A stretch of DNA of 64,000 nt from Seriola aureovittata (Eukaryota; Chordata; Actinopteri; Carangiformes; Carangidae): positions 10,215,140 through 10,279,139 of the forward strand of contig NC_079384.1 in NCBI RefSeq assembly GCF_021018895.1, given 5' to 3'. The notes beneath the pieces are model-generated. The model was not told where the DNA came from. It worked only from the letters and a program-made list of their open reading frames with translations, and searched no databases. Positions 1 through 48,877 of the stretch are shown here, piece by piece (position 1 is the stretch's first letter; every line of letters starts with the position of its first letter). The translations under genes were made by a program, and so were the position numbers.

Positions 1-429
1 CAATTTTAAGTCAAGAAACTAAAATACGTATTAAACAAAACAAACAATTAAATCCAACAATCCTTCGTCTGGACATTCATGAACTGGTACGTGTGCATGT
101 AAGATTAATAATTAATGGCAAAAATGTTGAATTTTATCTTCGTCCAGTGTTTCACCAACTTATTTATCACAGTGTGGTCAGACTGCTTTCAACACAAGGT
201 CAACTTGCGGATGAAATTTGTTTGCAGCTAGGAAAGAAGCATTCCAAGATAAAACCATAACACTGGAAAAGATCCATAACCACGGGTAATTATCCCATTT
301 GTTGCATTGCTTTCTAGAGCCTGAGAGACAGTGAATCCTCTCTGGTAGAGCAGACACCCTACCTAACGCAGATAATAGTATATTACTGCTTGAAAACTGC
401 TCTTGGGAGAAATATCTATCCATCTATTA

Positions 430-605
430 TTTAAATCCAGCACAGGGTTTGGGAGGGCTGCATATCCCTATCACAGCTCACATTGGTCGAGAGGTGAGGT
501 AGAGGCCTCAACAGGTCACCAGTCTATCACAGGGCTGACACACATGATAAACGGCAAACTATGAAAAACTTTATAGTTGTAGATCAACCTAACCTGCAAA
601 TTTCC
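430..605 (+). repeat. remnant of a common teleost dispersed repeat
   Basis: The run 'aacaggtcaccagtctatc' followed by 'acagggctgacacacat' and, further on, 'caacctaacctgca' matches in order the core of a dispersed repeat I recall from many teleost genomes (overall pattern 'gtcgccagtctatcacagg'). It is shortened and mutated. The family name is not known to me, and the identification rests on memory. Confidence 0.55.
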
Positions 606-2163
606 AGACTGAGAAGTATCATAAAATTTTGAGTAATAACATTTTTTGATGCTTAAACAAAGATCTACCCACTCTGACAATAACTGATAAAAATCTCTTA
701 CTTTAATGGCAGCATAAAGGCTGATCTCTTGTCCTAGTACAAAATCTCTTACGACTCAGGTGTCCAACTATAGTGTCACTTACTAAATTCAATTACCAGA
801 ATTTAAGATAAGAAGACAACAAGCTGGCAGCCAGCCCAAGGTCAGTCCAAGCCAACCAAAAGATTCAATCAGCTGTCTCCTGAAAAGGTTTCCCCCTGCC
901 TCTTTTCTGCCCATGTCCTCATTGTGACACCGGAAACTATTTTCAGTAAAGCATTCTCCACACGAAAGACCACAGCAGTGTGTGTAACAAAGATAGATGA
1001 CTTTTAAATTGAGATTCATCACTGTCCCATATCACAGGAAATTTTGAGTTGTACGCATCCCACCCACGGAACTGTGTGATCACGCTCGAATCAATTGGAA
1101 ATGATGAGGAGACAGATTACTTAAAGACACTTTCTTGACACAGTGATGCATTTTTCTAGTTTGCAACAGATTGTACTTTGATTAAAAACTCATTTGGATG
1201 TCAAAGTTGAGAGAAATAAGCCATGAATCCACACAGTGAGTATCTGACAGCTGATAACGTTCAGGCCTTACTTTTTATGACATCAGACAGACAGCACACT
1301 TTTGTTTTGTGTTTTTTTAATTTTGGAAGCTTTCGCACGTACTGGGCTCTAATGGGTGGTCTGAGTAACACAGGAGCTGAGTGGTATTCCTTTTTATGTC
1401 CTCGACAGTTGTTTGAGATGAATAACATGATATAAGTTTACTTTCAATTCAGAGGTTTTGACATGATAATGGACTACAGATGGGTTATCTCATCTCATAA
1501 AGATTCAATGGTATGCATTGTGATGACTACAAAAGCATGTGTTATATTGGATATAGTGTATGTACAGATTGATATTCTTTATGTAATGTCTAGTTACAGT
1601 TACTACAGTTTGATTTGTGTTTTACTGCTTATTCGACGTGAACACTTATGATATAAACACCCAGCAAATGCAACCAGTGGTGAGGTCAAATGATGAATTT
1701 TTCATGCTGCACTTTGGACTTCGGAGGGAAATAATATCCTGCGCAAGACGTGTCAAGAGTGTGCATGTGCATTTCCCTGCCACCTATGTCACTTTTATGT
1801 TCCCTTTCTTCCTATATTTAAAATCAGACACAAAATTAATCTGTGATGATGTTATGAGGGAAGCCACAACTTGTTATGGTGGGGGCAGCAAAGTGTAATT
1901 GATCATGTATTAACCTGGGTGCATGTTTCTATTCCACTGACTACAGAGACACTAAGAGTTAAAGTCTCACATTTCAGCAGTTTGTCTCTAGGTGATAGGA
2001 GGTTATTCCCTGACAACATGTCTGATGACAACCTATACAAAACCTCAGACACATGAGGAGCAAAGTAATTACTGTGATCAAGGCACTTCTGCACCACAAA
2101 GTGCACCTCAGGTGTACTGAAAGGCCATTAGATGCTCCTGTCAAGAGTTACAATCAAGGTGAA

Positions 2164-2187
2164 TATTATTATTATTATTATTATTAC
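2164..2187 (+). repeat. (ATT)n trinucleotide microsatellite
   Basis: About seven uninterrupted ATT/TTA units, in atrnl1 intron 1. No further structure is seen. Confidence 0.9.
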
Positions 2188-3608
2188 GTAGAAGTTTGAA
2201 CATTTATTCTTTGGTCACTTGCCGTTTTTTCCCCTGCCTAGTACAGACTACGTGATTTGCATTCAGCCTTTAGTTTCCTGCATCTTTTGGGGGTTGTCCA
2301 TATCCATCCACCTGTGCTGATCAACAGACATATTCTACCAACTTGGAAACAACACCCTTTAACTCTATCTCCACATAGGCCTCCGATCACATGCAAAATC
2401 ATTTGATTGCAGATGTTTGCTCGGTGCCAGTGAGGGCTCCTTTGTCTCGCAGAAGCAAAAGGAATTTATTTATTTGGAATCAATGTAAACGCATCAGGCT
2501 CTAAGTCAATATGAAAGTACATAGGGTATTGGTTCTCTGGACAATGCACACATGGACTGCACAAGGTAGTGGCTCTCATTCATTTACTGATCTCACTGAC
2601 ATATAGTGTAAATCACTTTCCCTTCTTGTGTGAAATTAAATTAAGTTAAACATGATATCAGAGAAAATAAGCATCAGGCGTGTGGTTAACACTTGCTTAT
2701 ACTGTATCTGCAGTGAACATACATTAAGTAACAGAAGCACTGAGGGAGGCTACAGGCAAAGTGAGAAATTTTCACCAAACAATTAGTTGAATGATCAATT
2801 ACACGAGTGACTGAAACTTTATCCACAACTATTCTGATAATGGATTAATTGTTTAAGTCAATTTACAAGTAAAAATGTAAAACATTACCTTGTACCAGCT
2901 TCTTAATTGTAAGTTTTTTCCGCTGGTCTTTTCCCTCAGCAATCCTAAATTGAATCTCTTTTGAGTTTTGGACTTGCACTTTTTCGTCAGACAAAATAAA
3001 TATTTTGAATAGCTACATGAAGTTTTGAGAAACAGTGATGCTCTTTTTCTCACATTTTATTGAGCACACAGTTAATCTATTAATTGCGCAGGTTTATCAA
3101 TAAAGAAAATAATCCCTATTTGGAGCCCTAAGATTAACATGCTACTGAAAATATCAAATTTGTGTTCCCACTTCCAAAAGCCTTTTCTTATGCTGGTTTT
3201 CAATCCATGGAAAATTTGGTCACATATAACAAATCCATGGAAATGAGTCCTGTATCTTCTGAGTACTGGGCTCAACAGATCTGCTGAGGCTGCTAACTGA
3301 TCCAAAAATATAATTTAGTTTCATTAAAATCAATATGTTTTGTTATTGTCATACAAGCCATTTTCTTCATTAAAAGTGCAACCCACCTCCTATAAAGATG
3401 GGTGCACACAGGTCTATGTGATGAGTGCCATTGATGTGAAACAGCAACTACTGGATAAGATTTGATCCTAACCTACTTTGGGCGGCTCAGGCCAATTCTA
3501 TTTTGAATATCATGAGAAGTCTGCAAACAATGACACTGTAAGTAGCCTACTCCGCTATTGGCAGCAGATTAAAAAGTGGAGCTAAAGATTAAGTGCACGG
3601 CCACTTAC

Positions 3609-3859
3609 TTGAACCTCCCTTGGCAGTGCTGGCACTGGTCTCCAACCCATCCTCGGTCACAGATGCAGGATCCGTTTACACATTTTCCAGAGAGGCAATT
3701 CTTGTCACACGGTTTCGCCGGTGAGGCGTGAGTGAACAGTACAAAGTAAAACAAAACATAGACCACCAAGTATCTGTTGATACCCCGCAGGTCGCAGTGG
3801 GTGGCTACTTTGGGTCCAAAAAGAAAGAGTTTAGTCTTACATTTCCCCCCAGGATCCAT
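3609..3859 (-). CDS. atrnl1: atrnl1 coding exon 1 (attractin-like protein 1, N-terminus; gene continues off the left edge)
   Basis: This exon encodes the N-terminus of a large single-pass attractin-family membrane protein. The start is the ATG at 3859-3857. A hydrophobic segment at about residues 30-44 (YLVVYVLFYFVLFTH) acts as a signal sequence or anchor and is followed by an EGF-like module, CDKNC..GKC.NGSCICDRGWVGDQC, ending in QHCQGRF. That ending matches the recalled human ATRNL1 exon-1 end and fits ATRNL1 better than ATRN. The donor is TTCAA|GTAAGT (3608-3603), leaving phase 2. The CUB domain that should follow is not found in 1-3608, so exon 2 lies outside the window and intron 1 is longer than 3.6 kb. 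The minus-strand direction is certain from the reading frame and donor. Roles in melanocortin signalling are inferred from the family only. Confidence 0.9.
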
Positions 3860-4336
3860 TTTTCCCCCCAGGTCGACCGAGCCGAGTAAAAGACCGGGGC
3901 CTTTAGGTCTGCTTTGGGAGAAAGCCTCGGCTACTCAGGCTGTTTCAATTATTACAAAGAAGTCCTGCATATTCGTTGAGTGTTATGCATACTCAAATGA
4001 AGGCTCAGCTTAGCCTGCTTACAAATCTTTGGAGAGAATGGCTAAGAAAATGCAATGTTAGCTAAGTGTCTTCAAACGCTGCTTGGTTAACCGCATGCAT
4101 AGATTTGGAGTGGGAGGAATTCCCTTCACCCTACCTCTTGTTGGAAGAACCTACCAAAAAAGCGGCGAACCATCTATTAAAGCTAATAAAGAAGCTAACT
4201 GTGAACACTGGGACTTACCCAATTCATCATTTGTTTGTCTATGTAGCGTTGGCTTATCTGTAGTTTGGCATCTGGTAGGTAATGTAACGTTACTGCATTG
4301 ATTCAAGACCATTCTCTTCCAAATGCCATTTCAGCA

Positions 4337-4344
4337 GCCATTTT
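4337..4344 (-). promoter_or_regulatory. YY1-type motif upstream of atrnl1
   Basis: Read on the minus strand this is AAAATGGC, matching the AAnATGGC core bound by YY1. It lies about 480 bp upstream of the atrnl1 ATG on the transcribed strand. A match of this length is expected by chance fairly often; its position between the atrnl1 ATG and the NRF1-type site is the only support. Confidence 0.25.
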
Positions 4345-4794
4345 AACGCGTAAACAATCCCTCAGACTGAAACAGAGATGTACACTGTAACATACTGATG
4401 GTCCGTCCACAAACCACTACAATTTAGCCGGATCTTGTCCACGGAAGAACAAAGGGGTTGTGGTGTTTGTAGCCCTGGTCCCAGTGCGAAGGCTGCCGCA
4501 GTCAACATGGATGTGGTGAGATGTGGGAGCTTGAAGGCTATTCCTGCCGACTAGGGGGGCACTGAGCAACCACTTTGAACTCTTGTTGAATCTACTGGTC
4601 TTTTCCCACAGCGAATGAAGCACCTTCAAACGTAGTCTTCGTTGACAGAAGTGTGTGATAGTGTCTCCGTGTGTTCCAGTGAAAAAAACAAGCCGTGGTG
4701 TTGCTCTCAAAACATGACAAGAACTGGAAGCGATGGATTTCCTAGCGCAGCGACACTAGACAGCTCCTCAGGTTGGAGAAAACTAAACACAGCC

Positions 4795-4806
4795 TGCGCA
4801 CGCGCA
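4795..4806. promoter_or_regulatory. perfect NRF1-type palindrome upstream of atrnl1
   Basis: TGCGCACGCGCA fits the NRF1 consensus YGCGCAYGCGCR at every position. Such sites are concentrated in vertebrate CpG promoters. It is 936 bp upstream of the atrnl1 start codon in a locally CpG-containing patch (about 4740-4815). It may mark an atrnl1 transcription start or a divergent transcript. No TATA element was noted. Confidence 0.4.
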
Positions 4807-4938
4807 CTGGAACGCTGATAACTGGTTCTGTTTAAAGGTACAGTGTATAAAAAGCTACGGTGCTATCTATGCGGCATTTAAAAACTTTCAGGTCAAGGAT
4901 TACCAACACTTACTCAAAACAACATTGTTATCCTAGTT

Positions 4939-4993
<55 letters not shown>

Positions 4994-5039
4994 GTATATA
5001 TTTACACATGTGTATATATTTACACACACACACACACAA

Positions 5040-5082
<43 letters not shown>
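4939..5082. repeat. compound (TA)n(TG)n...(CA)n(TA)n microsatellite, self-complementary
   Basis: A TA run passes into TG, then a short centre with two copies of a gtatatatttacaca-like unit, then CA and a longer TA run. The left half is approximately the reverse complement of the right half, so the whole array can fold back on itself. Repetitive open frames across it are an artefact of the repeat. Confidence 0.95.
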
Positions 5083-5087
<5 letters not shown>

Positions 5088-8000
5088 TTACAACATGATG
5101 ATGATTTTAATGATGATAATGTGATATATATTTTTGTAAATATTAGATCTCCTATATTACAAATCTCCGGTATTTCTGCTGCACATGGGCTCTGTGGTTT
5201 AAAACACTGAGACTCTTGTTCTCTGCGTGCAGTCAAGGGTCAAAAACAAGCAAGTGAAGTAAGATGATGGGTTAGCTGAACTCAAAATTTAAATCTATGT
5301 TACATTCATACATTTTGTACTTTTACCCTTGATGGCACATAATTGAACACTTAAAGGCCGATGTGGCAGTGAGGGTGGTAAAAAGCTGTCAACAACACTA
5401 TCACAAAATAGTCAATGATGCTCTATGATTAATTCAGCTTGGGTTGAAGGATGCGATTTCAGAGCTACAATTGCCCTGCTGAACTTCACCAATGCAGAGA
5501 GGCTGAACTTTTGCATCTGCAATTGAAGTGCATATGCTGCTAGGTCGAGGATGCTCTCATCATACTTGAGGTCCTGGTTCATATCAGGAAATTTAAATAA
5601 CTTACACTAATTATTGGGGTAAAAAATTCAGTGGCAAGGTCAAGAGGTGACAGGCGCTTTTTAATAAAGTCTCTCATCATTCATGTGTTTGAGGAGGCTC
5701 AATTGTGACTGTGCTCTAACATCAGATGCAGTACATCTCTCTGGGAGAGCACTTACCTTTGTTTGAGATGGTGCCAGCTCCCAAGCAGAGGAATCAATTG
5801 GGGCTTTGGTGGAGTATGCAGCTGTATGATACAGCAGGGCTAAGAGAATGTCTCTGAGATGTGTTTCTGTTTGTGTCTATAATACATATGGTGATGATAC
5901 ATCTGCCATTGAATGTGACATAAAGGGGTTCAATGGTAGATGGAGCCCAGCATCCAAAGCTGAGCTGATTTGTTCTGAAGCTCTGAAACAATTCCATGCT
6001 CACTGTGTAGAACATGTTGCTGAAATCACCCCCAAAAAGCAACAGCAGTGTGCAGGTTGCCATGGTGGCAAATTCAGTGAGAGTCTACATTTTTGAGGAC
6101 GCTTTTCCTGAAAACTGAAGAAGCTCAGGAGGACAGTGGGTACAAAATGACAAACTTTCCATTGTGCAAGAATTTAACTTTATAATTCTTTATGTATCAT
6201 TTTTTGGTTGGTGTCTGTTTAACAGATTCATTTATCTGAAGCTGTCCACACTTTTACATCTACACCTGCAGGTGGCAATGTTGCACAGCCACATTAAGGC
6301 ATGGGTGAACAAATGTAAGACAATAGGATACAGACTTAGGGCTGGAAGTGAAGAGCATGAGTTTCTGTTCTGACCGTGGAGGTTTCATACTCTGTAACGA
6401 TATGAACCTACTAACTCAGTAAAATCAATTTGTTATGATGTTAGTAGCAGAATGAACTCAAAAGTGATTGTCAGATGACAAATGCTAACAACAACACAGT
6501 AGATACTAGGCACAGCAGAGATTTTGACTTGTCATTATTCGACATGTGTTACTAATAACATTAACAATGGCTCTCTTCTATTCAAGTCTCCCAGTAAGAC
6601 ATGACAGGGTGACAGTGAACCAGCATGCACAATACCAGCATCCTGAAACTGAAGCAGCTAAATGGAAGTCGGACTATAAATACTGTTCTGTGTGGCTAAA
6701 ACCTCTACTAGAACTGAGTCAGGCAATGGATCAGCTTCAGAAACTGTCATCTGAAGATATTATAAATCCAAGTCATGATGATTTTATATAGCAGAGAGAC
6801 AATTGTCTTTTGATGGTAGATGATGGAGTTGTATGTATATTCTGATTTTTGGTGGGTTAAATAATGATTTTGAAAGCATAAAACAAAAAATATAGTACAT
6901 TATGTGACTCATTTAAATACCTGTCCTCTGCTGGGTTCTTTAAGTCATCACTGTGGGAGGTTAGACTACCAAAAATCCCTCTCTGTGTTCCCTGAACAAA
7001 ATCTACCCGTCAGGCAAGATTTAAAGCTGTCGCAAAAAGTATCACCTCCACATTTTCTCAGTCTTCATGAGTCACACATTTTGAAATCTAAAGAGCCGCT
7101 GTTTATTTCTCATAGAAGTTACTGTGAACCTGATCACACACCAACCAAAAACAATATTATTGCACCATGACTTAACACTCCTCTACTTAAGCCACGGGAG
7201 AGCCTGTTGGCGTTTAGTCAGGTGCACGCACCTCGGTGGTGCAGGGAAATAAGCACCATCTTTACAAGGTGTAGAGTGTCTGAAGGCAGTGCCCTCTGCA
7301 TTCTTGGTCTAAATGTTCTTAAAACAACAGGGAGGTACAGCAGAGTCAGTGGATTCAACTTTCTTTGGAAATTCCCAGACGCAACAGTAAGAGGAGGCGC
7401 ATGGTTTAGACTAGATTAGTTGAAAATACCTAAATAAATGGGGGGTCTCTATTCAGGGGATTGGTGGTGCATTATGTGTCTGTATATATGTCTGCAAACA
7501 TTGGAGAGGCCCCTGAATCAAAGAGGGTCCAGTGCTAATTTGGAGTTGAGTCAGTGACCTTTGTCCTCTGAGTCACAGCTGAGGAATGGTCTTTGTGCTC
7601 CAATCAGCAGCAGAAAAGAGGAGCAAAGCCCAGTCTACATTTTCACTTTTGACTCAAAAATGCACTCTATTAAAGTTCAAGTGTCTGCCTGACCCCATTG
7701 TAAACTTTTAGTAGCTTTGTTCCACACCTACATACAAATACCTCACACACATGGACAAGCATGGGGACCCTAAATTATCCAAATCAGAATTTTCAAGACC
7801 TGAAAACCTCCCGTACTGCCAGGGGCTTCCAAAGGTCTGCTGCACAATAGGAATTCCTCTGCTGGATTAACAAGACAGTTCTTTTTGCTGTGGGCAGAGT
7901 GGAGGCGAGACCACCCTTGTTTTCAATTCATGCTGAGCCATCATGCCTGACTCACATTCACACTTCCACCATTCCCTCAAGGCTATATGATGATGAGTGT

Positions 8001-10950
8001 AGAAAAAAAAAAATGACATCATCTGTTGACTTTTAACTGACCTGTTTGAGGTGAGGCCAAGTCTGCGCACACATTCAGACTAATAGACACAGGTTCAAGG
8101 CCAAGAACTGAATAAGCACAATACATTGTATTTGCTCTGAAAGGAGGTGAAAAGATTTGCTCAAGTGCAAATTTTCTTTTGAATTCATGCATAACAACAA
8201 TAATAAAATATTGAGAAAAGGAAGTGCATTCTTGGCCTTAGAAACAAGGCCTTGGAAAAACTTGATTCAAGGTTCACTTATTAGCTTTTTCTGGAGCACA
8301 GTTAGGTCATGTGAGGACAAATCCATCCACTGATGAAGACAGTAAAAAGACACTTTAAATTAGCTTTAAATGAAGTAATTATTTTTCATTGTCAAAAAAC
8401 AAAAACACATTCCCATTGACTTTCACTCAACAGTTACTATAAGACACCAGAAGCCTCTGCGAGGAAATAAAAGGTTTTATGTATTTAGTCAGGAAATACA
8501 AATGCCATCATAATCCCACAATTACCCTTCTTTCCTAAAACCACAGGGCAGACAAACACCTGTCCGACCGTATTAAATAAATGTTGTATCAGTATTTGTT
8601 TTGGAAACACTTATGTTCACCACCTATTTGAATTGTTTGCAGAAATATGAACAGTAATGAAATAATACACTATCTCTGAGAGTAACTGAAGCACATTTCC
8701 TTTTTTTCTTTTTTTCTCGTAGAACAGTGGTACAAAACAGCAAAATTATTACAATAATAAAATGTAAAAAGAAAATTGCCAGCATATTAACATAGATATT
8801 ATACATAAATATTATATTACATGATAAATTACAGTATCCATATTACAAATGTTATATAAATATGGGTCGTAGTGGTCTTGGATAATCCATCACTTTAAGT
8901 TGTAAAAAGAAAAAAAACAGCAGAAGGAGGTCAAATGGGATTTGAAGCTGCAAATGTGCAGATGCCAACCACCAGCAAACACATCCATCCCAGCACATAC
9001 ATGTTCCATTTTGAACACTTTGCAATATATAAATAATTTCTCCATTTTAGCAAAAAAAAAAAAGTTAGTCTTTCCATCTCATGAATCGCTTTAATAATAT
9101 TTCTAGCCAGTTGTCCACTGTTGGTAGAACCATTTACAAGTGATTGCTTTCTTTTGCTCACTCAACTCACACAAAATCCCTCACAGTCCAAGCAGTAAAT
9201 TACTATTCCTCTCACAAACACACATACTTTGAAACCATGAGTACATTCAACAAACTCCTCGCTGACCGGTGCTCTATTGTTGCTCTTACCAGCTTATCCC
9301 GCAGTATTTTGACTGTAAATTAATCCTAACTGACAAGTGCATTGACTTTGATTCTGTAAGCTGAAACTTCATGCTATGTCAGTCTACAAAATCACAAATG
9401 CAGCTCCAAGGACTTTATGGATAATTCAAAATGCACCTTTGAGACCTCTTACGAAGAAACCAAAGCAAACTCACATTATTGGCTTCACTGGCGAAAAAAA
9501 TTAAAATCCCAAATGGATCTTAAGAAGCCTGCTGGTGCTTTTGGTCAGGTCCCTTGAATATTGCTGAAGTGTTGAGCCCCATAAAGCTGCGGGGCTGCAT
9601 TCAGACTTCAGATTAAAGGTCTCAACATTTATCAAATAGGGGTCGAGTGTTTGCTGTGGTCGCTCCCAGGATTTGAAATAGCCCGAGTGAGAGATGTGCA
9701 AACTCAGCTGATTCTTGTCAGTAGCATCTCAAAGCTCCACTTTGGTGTGCCAACATTTTAGTGATTCTTCTACCTCTCTTGTCTCCTCTCCTTTCATCTT
9801 GGTTCTGAATTACAATATTCACCTGCCTTGTTGGTATTTCTCCTTTGCATAAACTGTCTTTTCTGATCTTGTCAGGTTTCTGACATTGTAGGTTTTTCTT
9901 TCATTTGGAAGTGATTTATATCATCATGCACAAAGGTGCATGGTATGGCTTGTTGGACATATTGAGTAGAGAAAGTCTTGTATTATTGCATTACATTGTT
10001 TTGGCAAGTTTTACAGTAGACACTTTATAATGTTATTATTGGAAAATAAATGGACATAAACCTAGACTTATACTAAGGTGTACACTAATAAAACTTCCCA
10101 TTACAAACACTTTTTCTTGAGTCACGACAATGAGAAAAATCAGCACAACACACAAATCACTGTGAGTTCTAGTTGACCCACAACATTGTAGGTTCCTACC
10201 TTACAGGTATACGTTCACCTATAGGCTATTTGTGTGTCGCATCGCATATATAAGACAGGGTAAAGAGACTTCTATCTAACAAAGAGACCACAACAAAGTG
10301 TGCTTGACAAGTTTTGAGACTTTTCACTCTTGGCTCAAAGGGGAGGGCAACAAGACATGATGTCTGATTTATGATAATCTGTAATCAAACATGAGGCTAC
10401 AAACAATATTCAGTGAGCACATTTGAATTTTGAATATCTCAAACGTGTTCAAAGGTTTGGATGTTCTTCCCTTGTTTGTGCGCCTCCTCCACAACTTCCA
10501 CTCCCTCCCACAGTCCAGAAACATACCTACTCTCTGGGTGTAACTGCCCGTCTTCTCTGTGTTTGCCTGCGATGAGTGAGCTGTGACCCTGACTATAATA
10601 AACATGGCATGGAAGAATACATAAAAGGCTGAGTTGAAAAGCTGAACCCTAATCATTTTTCATGGCTAGAAACGGTTTCCTTACTGTAACAATCGCTGAC
10701 AGCCAGGTATGTTGTAATCAATCAAACACATTCACAAGGAATCAAAGAAGCTTAAGAAACGTAAGGGACACCTGAGATACAACTGGCATGCTGCCATGTA
10801 ATTTCCCCTGTATGATTTGTGTGATCTTTGGTCCAAGTCATATGTCATATGTCATATTTGAAACAATGTTCAAGCAAGATCAGATAAGACTGTATGAAGT
10901 AGTACTGATGCCATTGCTGGCAGCCAATAGTACTTTCCAATGGAGGAAGT

Positions 10951-11290
10951 CGTCTATATTATTTGTATAGCGCCAAATCACAACAGAAGTTATCTCAATG
11001 CACTTTACAAATACAGCATCTCTAGACCTTCTCTTTATAATATTTACACAGAACCAACAATTCCCACCAAGAGCAAGTACTAGGTGACGATAGCAAGGAA
11101 AAAAACTTCCTCTTAAGAGACAGAAACCTCGAGCAGAACCGGCCTCAGGGTGGGCGGCCACCTGCCTCGACCAAGAACAACAACATGCAATGATAGCAAT
11201 ATTAATAGAAGTGATAGTAGCGGAAGTAACAGCAATAGTAATGTCATGGCAACTGTAATACTCCTACTGATAAAAGTAATAATGAAAGCT
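10951..11290 (+). repeat. truncated copy of a common teleost interspersed repeat
   Basis: The segments 'tgtatagcgccaaatcacaa', 'caatgcactttacaaata', 'aaggaaaaaaacttcctctt', 'cagaaacctcgagcagaacc' and 'gcctcagggtgggcggccac' occur in the order of a dispersed repeat I recall from many teleosts (tatagcgccaaatcacaacaa ... aggaaaaactcccttttaac ... cagaaccaggctcaggg). A TAA/TAG-rich tail follows to about 11290. No coding capacity remains. The match is from memory and I cannot name the family with confidence. Confidence 0.7.
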
Positions 11291-12169
11291 AATAACTTTA
11301 ATAATAATCATTAAATCTAATTATTAAGTAATGTAAGTCTTATCTGTAACTTGGTCAGCTGTGTCCCAACAGTGTCATCAGGAGGACCCTGCCCCAGATA
11401 GAAAATCCCATCAGAAGGTGTTTGTGTCCACCTCTGTGCGAACCCCACTCAGCCTCCCCTCTGCCACAGCACCAGATGACATCACAGGACCACCACCTGC
11501 CATATTGCCTAACTTTGCTCTGTTTATCTTTGGGCGTGACTTGGTGCAAAACAGCGATCAAGTGGTAGATCTGGTCTGTGGCTCTTTTACTACTTCTTCC
11601 ACTCAACCTCATCATCGTCCTTCTTGTCTGAGCTGCGGCATGAAAAGAAACGACTGCTCGTTTGATGACAAGATAAAGAAAAGGTTAAATACGAAACACT
11701 TAATGTTTTTTAATCATATTCGGGAGTGTGTTGTGTTAACTTCGTTTGACATTCCTCTCATACCTCCACCCGGTCACGGTGCTCCCAAGGGGGTGCGCGG
11801 TTGTTTAGGCAGGGAACTTCACTTTTCTGTTGCCAGAGAGAAAGCAATGGCTGTTTAAGTGCAGTACAGACAACCACTGTTCGTTTATGGATAATAATAT
11901 TCATAGTCTTTTGTCCTAAGACACCATCTCTTCTGTTCTCCCTCTGAATTTTTTGTCTTATCATTCAAGGCTCTTGTGCATTTATTTTAAAACTTTGAAT
12001 TTATAGAAGGAAACAAACCAATTCTGAGCCTCAGAAATGTGCATTATGTCTCCGAGACTAACTCCTGTAGTCTTATGGTAATAAACACAGTTTCCAACAG
12101 AAGCCCATGCATGCGACCATCCTCCCAGTGACAACTTCTTCTCTAGTTATAAAGAGTCAAAACCCCTCC

Positions 12170-12407
12170 TCAGTTTGTCTCTGGAGGTCTCCGCTCTCGG
12201 AAAAGAGCAACCGATCTGGAAGTCTGGATGCTGCATACCAGGGAGGAGGAGGTGCGGCAAAGCAGATGAGGAAGAAGAGGAGAGCGCTGTTGTTCCGTCA
12301 AAACCGTGGGCTGTCCGGCCCCAGTCGCTCAGTGTATTGTTGAGAACGGGAGCGTCGGGGCTGCATTCCGCTGAAGTTGCTGCCCCATCACTAAGAAACT
12401 TGTCAGA

Positions 12408-12454
<47 letters not shown>

Positions 12455-12534
12455 TTGGGGGTAGATTGTTTGATTTTATGCGCGAAGGAAAACGAAGGAC
12501 AAGAAGGTGAAACCGCGAGTGTCCGAGCGAGCGA
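12170..12534 (+). promoter_or_regulatory. afap1l2: likely promoter / 5' untranslated region of afap1l2
   Basis: DNA directly upstream of the afap1l2 ATG has more CpG than its surroundings (for example ggtgcggc, ccgtcgg, gaacgggagcgtcgggg at about 12250-12360), as expected for the start of a broadly expressed gene. A T40 tract followed by AG (12412-12453) interrupts it and mimics a 3' splice site, so part of this stretch may be intron. No TATA box was noted. Confidence 0.4.
12412..12451 (+). repeat. T40 homopolymer ending in TAG
   Basis: Forty consecutive T residues are followed by AG at 12452-12453, 82 bp before the afap1l2 start codon. It may be the oligo-A end of a reverse-transcribed element in minus orientation or a slippage-expanded polypyrimidine tract. 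Confidence 0.95.

Positions 12535-48877
<36,343 letters not shown>

Larger units (their letters stand above)
1..3608 (-). other. atrnl1: 5' part of atrnl1 intron 1
   Basis: No coding exon could be supported on either strand; open frames are short and have no recognisable domain. The stretch holds a decayed teleost repeat (about 430-600) and an ATT trinucleotide run near 2164-2187. Its assignment as intron follows from the donor at 3608-3603. Confidence 0.75.
3860..12534. other. intergenic region between divergent atrnl1 and afap1l2
   Basis: atrnl1 runs left and afap1l2 runs right, so this 8.7 kb interval should contain both promoters. Features recognised are YY1-like and NRF1-type sites (4337-4344, 4795-4806), a self-complementary microsatellite (4939-5082), a teleost interspersed repeat (about 10951-11290), moderately CpG-containing DNA just upstream of afap1l2 (about 12170-12370) and a T40 tract (12412-12451). 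Several open frames of 80-165 codons occur, the longest at 11361-11858, but none shows a domain, a convincing splice structure or similarity I can recall. Confidence 0.7.

Noticed and set aside
4860..5236. Long frames with YIYIYIY and VCVCVCV repeats
   Set aside because: They are translations of the TA/TG microsatellite and not proteins.
5412..6096. Open frames of 57-89 codons on both strands (for example 5412-5582 minus, 5794-6063 minus, 5848-6096 plus)
   Set aside because: They are mutually overlapping or short, share no recognisable family, and lack linking splice sites. They might be a decayed gene or repeat, but nothing supports a name.
11361..11858. 165-codon open frame on the plus strand in the intergenic region
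   Set aside because: Composition is irregular, no domain or repeat motif is recognised, an overlapping antisense frame (11355-11615) is also open, and no splice context suggests an exon. Kept only as a candidate for a database search.
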